The notes under the pieces were generated by a model. It ran no database searches. It saw only the letters and a list, made by a program, of their open reading frames with translations, and was not told the origin of the DNA. The translations under genes were made by a program, and so were the position numbers. Shown here in pieces: positions 1-11,790 of a stretch of DNA of 64,000 nt (its first letter is position 1; every line of letters starts with the position of its first letter). This stretch comes from Eurosta solidaginis (Eukaryota > Arthropoda > Insecta > Diptera > Tephritidae). Where the stretch lies: contig NW_027136914.1 of assembly GCF_040869045.1 (NCBI RefSeq), forward strand, positions 248,001-312,000, written 5' to 3'.

Positions 1-1028
1 GGGTGGCAGTATAAAATTTACCTTCTTTCCTGGGTGTATGCGGGCACGGCTGTGATGGCGATGTTATCGTGGTGATAGCGATATTGGATACGGGTGGCGA
101 ATGGATGTTGTACACGGCGGTGATCACTGCAATAGTACTTAGTTCTGCATCTGTACAAACTGCATTTGGGTGGTAAATTTTGCACCTTTCTAATGTGCAA
201 TTTCATGAAGCACTCCGAGAAGAGAAAAAATGTCAAAGGGAAACGGATAACTTTAGCGAGAATTGATTTATTTTTAGTGCAAATTTCAAATTTTTCTTAA
301 TACAATTTTCAGTCACAACCGCAGGGATAAAAGATTTCGAAATATAATAAAATGTAAAAAGCAAAATGTCAAAACATTGTATGTACATATATGCATATGT
401 TTTGTCAACCAATGGTTGGGGTTGCCAGAGGGGCGAAATATGTTCAAGCATTCATTTACAATTCCATAAGTGCTAATCCTAGTTTAGCATGAGTGTTACG
501 TATAATGGTTATACGTATTCTAATTAATTCATGAATAGCTCAAATATAATATAAAAGTATAAAATATGTAATGAAGTACATATTTCCACGTATAATCCTT
601 CATAAATATACGTTTAAATTCAAGTAGGTTTAAATTCAATAGAACATATGCAATAAAACATATGGAAGCGTATAATAATTAAAAATTTGTTATAAATTCA
701 CTGTTCTTAAAATAAAGGGTTGGTTGCTGACGACTACGACAGTCGCTCAACCACAAACTTTTAGTATTATTATTACTTAATGTCAGTATTTTTTTTTAAT
801 AAACCCTAAAGATTAACAATTTTTTTAAAATTATTTTATTTACTTAAATTTCACTTAGAAAATTTGAACTTATGTACTCCAGTATGCTTTGATGTCACTT
901 CTACTGGACTGTATGTAACATTTATCGTTCTCGATCCTTGTGCCACCTGGCGGCGATTTTTTTCATAGGTCGCTTTCTATTCATGTATGTAATGTATTTG
1001 TGATCCATTTTGGCTCATATTTGAAATT
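1..1028. other. AT-rich stretch without a recognisable gene
   Basis: No reading frame here shows a recognisable domain and codon use looks random. The two short minus-strand frames near the left edge do not resemble any family I know. The stretch ends at the microsatellite tail of the RTE-like LINE that follows. Confidence 0.5.
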
Positions 1029-1075
1029 CACATTACTTACTTACTTACTTAATTGGCGCTTAACCGTCTAAACGG

Positions 1076-2916
1076 TTATGGCCGTCCAACAAGGCGCGCC
1101 AGTCGCTCGCTCCTTCGCTCCGCCAACCGGCGCCAATTGGTCACACCAAGGGAGTTTAAATCGTTTTCCACCTGGTCCTTCCAAGGGAGTGGGGGCCGCC
1201 CTCTACCTCTGCTTCCATAGGCGGGTTCCGATAGAAACACTTTCTTGGCCGGAGCATCATCTTTCATTCGCATAACATAGCCTAGCCAGCGCAGCCGCTG
1301 CGTTTTAATTCGCTGGACTATGTTGATGTCTGCGTATAGCTCGTACAGCTCATCATTAAATCTTCTTCGGTACTCGCCATCGCCAACGCGTAGAGGTCCA
1401 TAAATCTTTCGAAGAACTTTTCTCTCGAACACTCCCAAAGCCGCTTCATCTGCTGTTGTCATGGTCCATGCTTCTGTCCCATATAGCAGGACGGGTACGA
1501 TAAGTGAATTGTAGAGTATGATTTTCGTTCGCCGAGAGAGGACTTTACTTTTCAATTGCCTACCTAGTCCAAAGTAGCATTTATTGACAAGATTGTTTCT
1601 TCGCTGTATTTCAGTGCTGATGTTGTTGCTAGTGTTGATGCTGGTTCCCAAATAAACGAAGTCTTTTACTATTTCGAAATTATAGCTACCAACAGTAGCG
1701 TGGTTGCCAAAACGCGTATGCGCTGACTCCTTGCTGGATGACAGCAGGTACTTCGTTTTGTCCTCATTCACCATCAAACCCATCTTTACCGCTTCTTTTT
1801 GCAGTTTGGAGTAAGCAGAACTAACAGCGCAGGTGTTTAGGCAGATGATATCAATGTCATCAGCATATGCCAGTAATTGCACGCTTTTATAGAATATTGT
1901 TCCAGTGCGGTTAAGTTCTGCAACTAGTATAATTTTCTCCAGCATAAAATTAAAGAAATCGCACGATAGGGGGTCACCCTCTCTGAAACCTCGTTTAGTT
2001 TCGAACAGCTCGGAGAGGTCCTTCCCAATTCTGACTGAGCTAATGGTGTTGCTCAACGTCATTTTGCACAGCCGTATAAGTTTTGCGGGGATACCAAATT
2101 CAGACATAGCGGCATATAGGCAGCTCCTTTTCGTGCTACCGAAGGCGGCTTTAAAGTCGCCGAAGAGGTGATGTGTGTCGATTCTCTTTTCACGGGTTTT
2201 TTCCAAGATTTGGCGCATTGTGAAAATCTGGTCGATGGTAGACTTACCAGGTCTGAAGCCGCACTGATAAGATCCAATAGCTCCGCAGGAAATCCATCAG
2301 CGCCCACGGCCTTGTTGTTTTTCAATCTGGTTATTGCTATTCTAACTTCGTCATAATCGGGCGGAGGGACATATATTCCATCATCATCGATTGCGGGATC
2401 GGGTTCTTCATCTCTGCGCGGTGAATTGCTGCCTCCATTTAAGAGAGCAGAGAAGAATTCCCTCCATAATCTAAGCACTCTCTGGACATCAGTTACAAGG
2501 TCGCCATTTTCATTCCTACAGGAGTTTGCCCCGGTCTTAAAACCTTCCGTCTGTCGCCGTGTTTTTTGGTAGATTATTTGGGCGTTATTCCTGGTGGCTA
2601 GCAGCTCAAGCTCCTCGCATTCACCCCTGTCTGCCTCTGCTTTTTTATTTCTGAAAAGGCGTATCGCTTCCCTTTTCAACTCACGATAATGTTCACACAC
2701 TCCTCTTGTCGCGCTAGCTTTTAACGTAGCCCTGTAGGCAGCGTCTTTTCTTTCAGTTGCAACGCGGCATTCTTCATCGTACCAGTTGAATTTTCGTGGC
2801 CGCCCGTAACCAATTTTTTCCTCGGCGGTAGTACGAAGTGCTCTGGAGATATGCTCCCACTGCTCCTGTTTTTCTTCAGGATGAGTTGTGCTCTCAGAGA
2901 GCAGGTGTGGCTGCAA
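1076..2916 (-). pseudogene. RTE-like LINE reverse transcriptase (two frames)
   Basis: The upstream frame (2059-2916) carries the linker between endonuclease and reverse transcriptase and the start of the palm (NNKAVGADGFPAEL). The downstream frame (1076-2218) carries the fingers and palm (DFKAAFGSTKRS), the GDPLSCDFF block, the catalytic YADDIDII motif, and the thumb ending in RLRWLGYVMRMKDDAP. Between them, 232 bp present in the related copy are missing. The deletion removes about 77 residues of the palm and shifts the frame. The junction (2276-2278) has a 3-bp microhomology, AAT. The final stop lies at 1076-1078, about 45 bp before the 3' tail. Confidence 0.85.
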
Positions 2917-2920
2917 CGAG

Positions 2921-3649
2921 TTAATGGTCCGAGTCTATGTTAGGTCCTCGGATCGTGCGCACATCGAAAACACTGGAGGCATGCCGTCCGTCTATCACAA
3001 AGTGATCGATCTGATTGCGAGTATTTCGATCAGGAGACAGCCATGTAGCTTGATGTATCTTTTTATGCATGAACTTCGTGCTTGATATGACCATGTTTCG
3101 AGCACCGGCAAAGTCAATCAGCCTCAGTCCGTTAGGAGAAGTTTCATTGTGTAGGCTGAACTTTCCGACTGTAGGGCCAAAAACACCTTCTTTGCCCACC
3201 CTGGCGTTAAAGTCGCCAAGCACGACTTTTATATCATGACGGGGGCAGCGCTCGTATGTGCGTTCTAATTGCTCATCAAAAGTGGCTTTCACCTCATCGT
3301 CTTTCTCCTCTGTCGGCGCATGGGCGCAGATGAATGATATATTAAAAAATTTTGCTTTTATTCGAATAGCGGCGAGACGCTCGTCCACAGGCGTGAACGC
3401 CAGCACTTGGCGACAAAGTCTCTCTCCCACCACGAATCCGACGCCGAAACTGCGCTTATTCGTATGGGCACTCCAATATATGTCACAATTTTTGATCTTC
3501 TTTCTTCCTTGCTTCGTCCAACGCATTTCTTGGATGGCGGTGATGTCAGATTTTGTTTTGACGAGGACATCGACCAGCCGGGCATCTGCACAAATCCCAT
3601 TCAGGGAGCGGACGTTCCAGGTGCAAGCCGTCAATTCATTGTCCTTCAA
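2921..3649 (-). pseudogene. RTE-like LINE endonuclease domain
   Basis: This encodes an endonuclease/exonuclease/phosphatase-fold nuclease that would nick target DNA to prime reverse transcription. Visible motifs are an N-terminal TWNVRSLN, then AIQEMRW, the catalytic block GDFNARVG in the middle, and IDSDH at the C-terminus. Their order and spacing match LINE endonucleases. The frame stops straight after the SDH motif because of a 116-bp deletion that joins position 2909 to its neighbour; in the related copy the frame continues into a linker before the reverse transcriptase. Proteins like this are often mislabelled 'craniofacial development protein 2-like' in insect annotation. The domain call is secure, and the coding unit is broken. 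Confidence 0.85.
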
Positions 3650-4087
3650 ACGTTTGCCATGGTCGTCATCAATAGAGTGTATTTATCCGAGGCTTGTTGT
3701 TATATTTCATTGGAGTATGGTTTTACGTGGCGGGTCTCAAGCCCAGCGCACGACATGCTCTGCGGGGGTGAAAATATTACTTGGCACGTTTATATAGCGA
3801 GCCGCTTGCTCCAAGACAGACGCCCGCTTGCAGCCGCACCTAGAGGTGTACAGACGCTGCCGATGAGATCTCCCCCGGCTAGCCCTTAAACCTATTATGT
3901 CAGAGTTGCCTAGCCAGGTTGTCGCCTTCTCACATTAGCTCACCAGAGGATAATTGGCCCCAAGCGACTGGCAGTAGTGAGCTGCTTGAACCGCATGCAA
4001 AAGAATCGCTCTGGCCATTAGCAGGTGAATGGCGGTCAGAAAGTTTCCCCACTTTCGTGGACTTCTACACACGGCCCCATCCTCCCA

Positions 4088-5403
4088 TGAACTTATGACG
4101 CAGAATAGAAAATTAGTAAAATTGTGGACAATGGGCGTGGAACCTCCTACTTTTGAAAGAAGGTAATTTGAAAGTTTTGCATGCCGTAGTTAGGCAGTCG
4201 TTGAAGATATCATGATGAAATTTGGCAATATCGGTACTCCTATTTCTATATGTGTTCTGAATAAAAATTAGCAAAATCGGATGACGCCCACTTAAAAAAA
4301 ATTTTTTTTTAAAGTCAAATTTTATCAATATATTTAATACCTTTACAGTATATAAATAAATTATGTCAACATTCAACCACAGTAATGATATGGTGCAACA
4401 AAATACAAAAATAAAAGAAAATTGCAAAATGGGCGTGGCTTCGCCCTTTTTTACTTAAGTTGTCTATAATACTTTTAATGCCATAAGTCGAACAAAAATT
4501 AACCAATCCTTGTGAAATTTGGTAGGGGCATAGACTCTATGACAGTAACTGTTTTCTGTGAAAATGGATGAAACGCTTGAAGCCACGCCCAGTTTTTATA
4601 CAAAGTGGACCACCTGTCCTTCCGCTCGGCCCCTAACACGATAACTTGAGCAAACATCGATATATATTTACTAGACTAAGTCCATGTACTTACCTGAACT
4701 AACTTTATCTTGGTATAAGAAATGGCCGAAATCCGACTTGACCACGCCCAATTTTTCGATATCGAAAATAACGAAAAATTTAAAAAAATGCCATAATTCT
4801 CTACCAAATATGAAAAAAGGGATGAAACATGGTAATTGAATTGGTTTATTGATGCAAAATATAACTTTAGAGAAAACTTTGTTAAATGAGTGTGACACCT
4901 ACCATATTAAGTAGAAGAAGATGAAAAAGTTCCGCAGGGCGAAATCAAAAGTTTTGGCGTCTTGGCAGGAATACTGTTCGTTGTATTACATATATAAATA
5001 AATTAGCGGTACCCGCCAGGTGATGTTCTGGGTCACCCTGGTCCATATTTTGGTCGATATCCTGAAAACGCCTTCCCATATGCAACTAAGGGCCACTACC
5101 TTTTAAAATACTCATTAACGCCTTTAATTTGATTTCCATATCGTTCGAGAAAATTCTAGAGTCACCCCTGGTCCACCTTTATGGCGATATGCCGAAATGG
5201 CGTCCACCTATAAAACTATGCTCATTCCCTTTTAAAATGCTCTTTAATACCTTCCATTTGATACCCATGTTATAAAAACGCATTCCAGGGTTACCCTAGG
5301 TTCATTTTCCTACAGGGTGATTTTCCCTTATTTTGTCTCCAAAGCTCTCAGCTGAGTATGAAATGTTCAGTTACACCCGAAAATAGCCTTCCTTTCTTGT
5401 TGA
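4088..5403 (+). mobile_element. HINE/DINE-1-type element, copy A (5'-truncated)
   Basis: This non-autonomous element lacks coding capacity. It shares with the other copies the segments around the words GGGCGTGG, ACACGATAACTTGAG and TTTTTCGATATCGAAAAT, followed by about two divergent 130-bp satellite units (about 5000-5290). It ends with the family's 3' end: a CAGCTGAGTATG segment near 5350, a TTACACCCGAA hairpin remnant and CCTTTCTTG at about 5401. The family's 5' terminus is absent, and the copy starts abruptly next to the RTE element. Confidence 0.75.
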
Positions 5404-5501
5404 TATAACCGGAATCTGCTGGTTTATCGGCGGTGAAAATATTTCTCGAAAACAGATCCACACTAATGCATACATATACATTAGACTGATTCGATTTATT
5501 T

Positions 5502-5944
5502 ACCGATATCGCGCCATCGATTTTTCGATAGGATTTGGGTTCATGAAAAAAAAGTTCCGCTACGCATACTCAAAAAAATAATTTTCGAGCCTGCCAAATT
5601 TAATTTTTTTGACTTTTTTCTACTTTGAGTTTTAAGGTTCTTTTCACGACCTACTAAAAAAATTTTCATTGGATTGTAAAATTTTCATATACACCCTGTC
5701 CCACCCAAAAATGTCCGGTAAAAACGTTGTCGATGAGAGTTTTTTGAAAAAAAGAAATATATATAGACATATGAAATTTTTTTTAGTAGGTCATGAAAAA
5801 AACCTTAAAACTCAAAGTAGAAAAAAAGTAAAAAAAAAAAAAATGAAATTTCGCAGGCTCTAAAATTATTTTTTTGGGTATGCGTAGCGGAACTTTTTTT
5901 CCTGAGCCCAAATCCTATCGACAAATCGATGGCGCGATATCGGT
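5502..5944. repeat. 443-bp foldback (MITE-like) palindrome
   Basis: Two arms of about 175 bp are inverted copies of one another. The left arm starts ACCGATATCGCGCCATCGA and the right arm ends with its reverse complement at 5944. The arms share the internal words TAGCGGAAC/GTTCCGCTA and the AAGGTT run flanking the loop (about 5680-5760). No coding frame is present. It resembles a foldback or palindromic MITE. No target-site duplication is evident. Confidence 0.75.
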
Positions 5945-7059
5945 TAACTTTCGTCCATACAAATCGACCCAACCTAATATACATACTTGCATACCTTAAC
6001 GAAGTTTTCATACAAAAATCTCTTCTGTTGCAGTCAAAAATATATGTAGGAATAAAAGATTTATGTTTTGAGAAAAACAAAAGCGTATGCACAAGTGTGC
6101 TTGGGAAAAGATTTCAAACATAGATATGGATGTGTGTGTTGCGGCGAAAGCTAAGAATAGAACCACTGCAAAACGAAAAAAATGTATATTGAAATTTTTA
6201 TACTTTTAGCTTATATTTATGTTTTTAAATATTTTGCCAAATGTCCATTGTTATCCTTCAATTACCGTGGTAGTTCGAGAACTCGCCTAGCATCTACAGG
6301 TTACGTTATATTGTTCGGTTGTGTGGTGGCCACCCCGTCATTGAGCCGAGGCCGATATGCTTTCGCCTAGCTCTGGCAAAAAGTAGATGGACAAACATGA
6401 AGTGTCTGTAGTATGAGTCCATCTTCCTATTTTCTTGAAGCAGCGCTTCGCCCCATTACACAGGTGGGGTCCCTCACAAATTGTCATCAATATCCTCTAA
6501 CGTGAGTCCTAAGAAACCCGCAATTTCAATATGATTGGATCCGAGAAATATAGGCGTTGGTTTCACACTGCAATAGAAATGAAGGTTGATATCACGTGGG
6601 ATTATATAAATGCAGTATATATGTAGAGCTTGTCGGGGCCAATTCTGGATAAATAAGAGATTAACCTATTAGTGTATTTATATCAAATTTGTGCCAGAGT
6701 GACTCGCATCTACCTGAGTAGTCAACTTGACTATTTTGAAAAATTCGAGCATTAGACACAGACAACGAGGTTCGCTGGACATTTGTATGCATAAGACTTT
6801 ACTAGCTCATTCTGTATGAAGCTTACGGCCTTTTGCGAATTTTTGGTTCAGCGGACAATTTTGATTTGAAGAGGCTCCTTTAGTCGGGTAACTAAATGTG
6901 CGGTTTAAAACGAGCTGCTGGAAGAAATTCCCTTCAAACTTCAAATATTGTTTCGAACCATCAGCGAATAAGTTAACCAGTTCAGTCTAATTTTAAGGTA
7001 TGTTTCATTAAAATGAAGATGTGTAAATAAATATGTAAAATAAACAGCAGCGTATATCC
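5945..7059. other. No gene seen
   Basis: This stretch is AT-rich sequence without a recognisable domain on either strand. A GC-richer patch around 6290-6480 could be the remnant of an untranslated part of an old retroelement, but I cannot assign it. Confidence 0.4.
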
Positions 7060-7097
7060 AACTCCGTTTACTCCCGAACTTAGACACCCTTACTAGT
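7060..7097 (+). repeat. 3' terminus of a decayed HINE element
   Basis: The words CCCGAACTTAGACACC and CTTACTAGTT match the family's 3' end (hairpin half CCCGAACTTAG, then CCTTACTTGTT). They directly abut the 5' end of the next element, giving a head-to-tail pair. Confidence 0.55.
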
Positions 7098-10000
7098 TAT
7101 ACTCAGTTGAGCAGAGGTCACAGAGTATATTAACTTTGATTGGATAACGATTGGTTGTACAGGTATAAAGGAATCGAGATAGATATAGACTTCCATATAT
7201 CAAAATCATCAGGATCGAAAAAAAATTTGATTGAGCCATGTCCGTCCGTCCGTCCGCCTGACCGTTAACACGATAACTTGAGTAAATTTTGAGGTATCTT
7301 CATGAAATTTGTTATGTAGGTTCCCGAGCACTCATCTCAGATCGCTATTTAAAATGAACAATATCGGACTATAACCACGCCCACTTTTTCGATATCGAAA
7401 ATTTCGAAAAACCGGAAAAGTGCGTTATTTCATTACCAAAGATCAAGCGATGAAACTTGGTAGGTGAATTGAACTGATGACGCTGAATAGAAAGTTAGTA
7501 AAATTTTGGACAATGGGCGTGGCACCGCCCACTTTTAAAAGATGGAACTTTAAAATTTTGCAAGCTGGAATAATGGCAGTCGTTGAATATATCATGATGA
7601 AATTTGGCAGGAACGTTACTCCTATTACTATATGTATGCTTAATAAAAATTAGTAAAATCGGAGAACAACCACGCCCACTTTTAAAAAAAAATTTGTTTA
7701 AAGTCAAATTTTAACAAAAAATTTAATATCTTTACAGTATATAAGTAAATTATGTCAACATTCAACTCCAATAATGATATGGTGCAATAAAATATAAAAA
7801 TAAAAGAAAATTTCAAAATGGGCGTGGCTCCGCCCTTTTTCATTTAATTTGTCTAGGATACTTTTAATACCATAAGTCGAAAAACTATTTACCAATCCTT
7901 GTGAAATTTGGTAGAAGCTTAGATTCTGGGACAATAACTTATTTCTGTGAAAATGGGCGAAATCGGTTGAAGCCACGCCCAGTTTTTATACACAGTCGAC
8001 CGTCTGTCTTTCCGCTGGGCCGTTAACACGATAACTTGAGCAAAAATCGATATATCTTTACTAAACTCAGTTCGCGTACTTATCTGAACTCACTTTGTAT
8101 TGGTGTAAAAAATGGCCGAAATCCGACTATGACCACGCCCACTTTTTCGATATCGAAAATTACGAAAAATGAAAAAAATGCCATAATTATATACCAAATA
8201 CGAAAAAAGGGATGAAACATGGTAATTGGATTGGTCTTTTGACGCCAAATATAACTTTAGAAAAAAACTTTGTAAAATGGGTGTGACACCTACCTTATTA
8301 AGTAGAAGAAAATGAAAAAGTTTTGCAGGGCGAATTCAAAAGCCCTTGGAATCTTGGAAGGAATACTATTCGTGGTATTACATATATAAATAAATTAGCG
8401 GTACTCGACAGATGTTGTTCTGGATCACCCTGGTCCACATTTTGGTCGATATCTCGATAACGCCTTCACATATACAACTAAGGGCCACTCCCTTTTAAAA
8501 CCCTCATTAGTACTTTTAATTTGATACCCATATCGTACAAACACATTCTAGATTCACCCCTGGTCCATCTTTATGGCGATATCTCGAAAAGGCGTCCACC
8601 TATAAAACTAAGGCCCATGCCCTTTTAAAATACTCATTAACACCTTTCATTTGATACCCATATCGTACAAACAAATTCTAGAGTCACCCCTGGTCCATCT
8701 TTATGGCGATATCTCGAAAAGGCGTCCACCCATAGAACTAACGCCCACGCCCTTTTAAAATACTCATTAACACCTTTCATTTGATACCCATATCGTACAA
8801 ACAAATTCTAGAGTCACCCCTTGTCCACCTTTATAGCGATATCTCGAAAAGGCGTGCACCTATAGAACTAAGGCCCACGTCCTTTTAAAATACTCATTAA
8901 CACCTTTCATTTGATACCCTTATCGTACAAACAAATTCTAGAGTCACCCCTGGTCCATCTTTATGGCGATATCTCGAAAAGGCGTCCACCCATAGAACTA
9001 AGGCCCACGCCCTTTTAAAATACTCATTAACACCTTTCATTTGATACCCATATCGTACAAACAAATTCTAGAGTCAACCCTGGTCCACCTTTATGGCGAT
9101 ATCTCGAAAAGGCGTCCACCCATAGAACTAAGGCCCACGCCCTTTTAAAATACTCATTAACACCTTTCATTTGATACCCATATCGTACAAACAAATTCTA
9201 GAGTCACCCTGGTCCACCTTTATAGCGATATATCGAAAAGGCGTGCACCTATAGAACTTAGGCCCACTCCCTTTTAAAATGCTCATTAATACCTTTCATT
9301 TGATACCCATATCGTACAAATAAATTTTAGAGTCACCCCTGGTCCACCTTTTTGGCGATATCTCGAAAAGGCGTCCACCCATAGAACTAAGGCCCACGCC
9401 CTTTTAAAATACTCATTAACACCTTTCATTTGATTCCCATATCGTACAAACAAATTCTAGAGTCACCCCTGGTCCACCTTTATAGCGATATCTCGAAAAG
9501 GCGTGCACCTATAGAACTTAGGCCCACTCCCTCTTAAAATGCTCAGTAACACCTTTCATTTGATTCCCATATCGTACAAATAAATTCTAGAGTCACCCCT
9601 GGTCCACCTTTATGGCGATATCTCGAAAAGGCGTCCACCCATAGAACTAAGGCCCACGCCCTTTTAAAATACTCATTAACACCTTTCATTTGATTCCCAT
9701 ATCGTACAAACAAATTCTAGAGTCACCCCTGGTCCACCTTTATAGCGATATCTCGAAAAGGCGTGCACCTATAGAACTAAGGCCCACGTCCTTTTAAAAT
9801 ACTCATTAACACCTTTCATTTGATACCTTTATCGTACAAACAAATTCTAGAGTCACCCCTGGTCCATCTTTATGGCGATATCTCGAAAAGGCGTCCACCC
9901 ATAGAACTAAGGCCCACGCCCTTTTAAAATTCTCATTAACACCTTTCATTTGATTCCCATATCGTACAAACAAATTCTAGAGTCACCCCTGGTCCACCTT

Positions 10001-10365
10001 TATAGCGATATCTCGAAAAGGCGTGCACCTATAGAACTTAGGCCCACTCCCTTTTAAAATGCTCATTAACACCTTTCATTTGATACTCATATCGTACAAA
10101 TAAATTTTAGAGTCACCCCTGGTCCACCTTTTTGGCGATATCTCGAAAAGGCGTCCACCCATAGAACTAAGGCCCACGCCCTTTTAAAATACTCATTAAC
10201 ACCTTTCATTTGATTCCCATATCGTACAAACAAATTCTAGAGTCACCCCTGGTCCACCTTTATAGCGATATCTCGAAAAGGCGTGCACCTATAGAACTTA
10301 GGCCCACGCCCTTTTAAAATACTCATAAACACCTTTCATTTGATATTCATATCGTTCCTTACTTG
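7098..10365 (+). mobile_element. HINE/DINE-1-type element, copy B, with large satellite
   Basis: This copy starts TATACTCAGTTGAG, followed by AGAGTATATTAA, ATCAGGATCG and GAGCCATGTCCGTCCGTC. The same organisation is known from the 5' part of Drosophila INE-1/DINE-1 elements, which are non-autonomous relatives of Helentrons. It then shows the conserved GGGCGTGGC and TTTTTCGATATCGAAAATT segments and about 1.9 kb of 130-bp satellite. It ends TTCCTTACTTG at 10365. The 3' hairpin and the second subterminal repeat are missing, so the satellite runs straight into the terminal 11 bp. There is no coding potential. Confidence 0.8.
8410..10345 (+). repeat. 130-bp tandem satellite inside HINE copy B
   Basis: About 15 units of about 130 bp each contain CACCTTTCATTTGATACCCA, TATCGTACAAACAAATTC, GGCGATATCTCGAAAAGGCG and CCCTTTTAAAAT. 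The starts of CACCTTTCAT at 8641, 8771, 8901, 9031 and 9161 give the period directly. Units alternate between two types (CCATAGAACTAAGGCCCACG versus CTATAGAACTTAGGCCCACT), so part of the array behaves as a 260-bp higher-order repeat. Confidence 0.9.
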
Positions 10366-10940
10366 TTCTTTCTATGTTTCGTTTGTTGAAACCACATAAA
10401 TTACAACACTTTTGTGATTTTCTCCTTCATTCAGATAATCTATAAAGCGCTATTGTTTGGTGCTGAAAGTTGATGCTTTTGTAAAATACTTAAATAGACC
10501 ACAAAATGACAGTTTAAAATGCTAATGAGTTTTTAATTACACACACTCACAGCCTTGAAATGAAACATTTACTTACTTTGATATTTATCTTGAAATAGTT
10601 GGTAAAGCATATGCAATTACAATAGCTTCAAATAAACACACACAAATATATACTTTATATATTTATATAAGTTTTTAAATAAAGCGTAATGTTAGGTAAT
10701 ACCGGCTGGAAATACACCGAGAGTTTTTTTAATTTATACTGTTAGGTCTACTTGCAGACCGGGAAGTTAAATTTTTAACTGGGAGGTAACCTGATGTGAG
10801 TGTTGAACTCACAAATTTTTGAAAACAAATTTATAATTAACTCCTAGTGGAAAAATAACCTGCCGTTTTGCAAGTGGGCCTTACTCAGCTAGAATTTCAG
10901 ATGTTAATCCGCCACTCCCTTGCGTAGGGGGAAATTACAG
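10366..10940. other. No gene seen
   Basis: This is AT-rich sequence directly after the HINE terminus. No domain or repeat could be recognised. Confidence 0.4.
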
Positions 10941-10955
10941 GTTGGAATTTGATTA

Positions 10956-11215
10956 TGGGATTCGTTTCGTTTTCCCAATAAGGTTCTGTTTTGGTAGAGA
11001 ATTTCATTCCAGTTCAGTTTCTACTTCGATTCCTAGTTCGGTTTCTATTTTTGATTTCGGTTTCGGTATCATTTTAGACTTCGATTCCTTTGTGGGTTCG
11101 GTTTGTATTCCATCCATAACGTCTCGTTTTTACAGTCACGTTTCAGTTCAAATTCTTACTTTCAGTTTCGTTTCCTACCTTAGTTTTGGTTGAAATTCAT
11201 ATTCCGGTTAAATTT
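10956..11215 (+). repeat. Degenerate GTTTCG-type minisatellite
   Basis: This is a run of imperfect short units such as GGTTTCGATTCC, GTTTCGGTAT, TTTCAGTTC and GTTTCGTTTCC. The 83-residue open frame across it reflects the periodicity and has no domain. Confidence 0.6.
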
Positions 11216-11790
11216 TTGCGTGCTAGCTATATTATTTTTAATAAAAGTAAACGTTTTATCTATTTCTAAGTGAACAATATTAATAAATTTTATTTCCTAA
11301 AAAAAAATTGCAAACGAGATTACACAACATCGGAGACTGACAGTTCACAACATGGTCGAATACTCAATACATGCTTTCGTTGACACGGAGATGGTGGACC
11401 AAAAAAAGAAGGAATTACTAATTAGGGTGGCACTAAAACCACTGACTTTGCTGTACCTGATATCAAAATACCACATTTTATTTTATATGCGTCGAAGTCA
11501 TAAGGTTATGAAAGCAATTTTTGGACCAGCTGTGATAGAAGGCCAGGAACTTAGCACGTGAGTACTCGAAGTTCCTAATTCATATCTAGTTATTAAAAAA
11601 CAGGCAAGAAAGTCGAACGAAAACGACCATTACATACCCAGTTGTGCACTTGAAATGCTTTTGTTGCTTGCTTTGTGTCGTTAATAGTATATGGTTCTAT
11701 ACTAATTTTCATCCAAATGAAGCAAAAAGGATGCAGAGGCTACCACAAATCAACTTGAGCAGTTAAAAGTGCAGTTTAATTGCTGTACTA
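11216..11790. other. No gene seen
   Basis: A 69-residue frame (11352-11561) is open but has no recognisable motif and is probably chance. Nothing else is visible. Confidence 0.4.

Larger units (their letters stand above)
1029..4087 (-). mobile_element. RTE-like non-LTR retrotransposon, copy 1 (defective)
   Basis: This minus-strand LINE has an AP-like endonuclease (2921-3649) followed by reverse transcriptase (1076-2916). Its 3' end is a short tetranucleotide tail, read on the plus strand as repeated ACTT at about 1034-1050. A microsatellite tail instead of poly(A) is typical of the RTE group. The 5' limit near 4087 is set by where HINE sequence begins and is inferred. Compared with the related copy at 42663-47778, this copy has lost 116 bp (junction near 2909) and 232 bp (junction 2276-2278). 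Both losses shift the frame, so it cannot make a complete protein. Confidence 0.85.

Noticed and set aside
2921..3649. Host gene 'craniofacial development protein 2'
   Set aside because: The nuclease is joined to a reverse transcriptase and a tetranucleotide tail and has related copies elsewhere, so it is a LINE endonuclease.
8410..10345. CRISPR-like array
   Set aside because: The whole 130-bp unit is repeated with no unique spacers; it is a satellite inside a eukaryotic transposon.
10942..11193. 83-residue Phe/Ser-rich frame
   Set aside because: It follows the period of a degenerate GTTTCG minisatellite.
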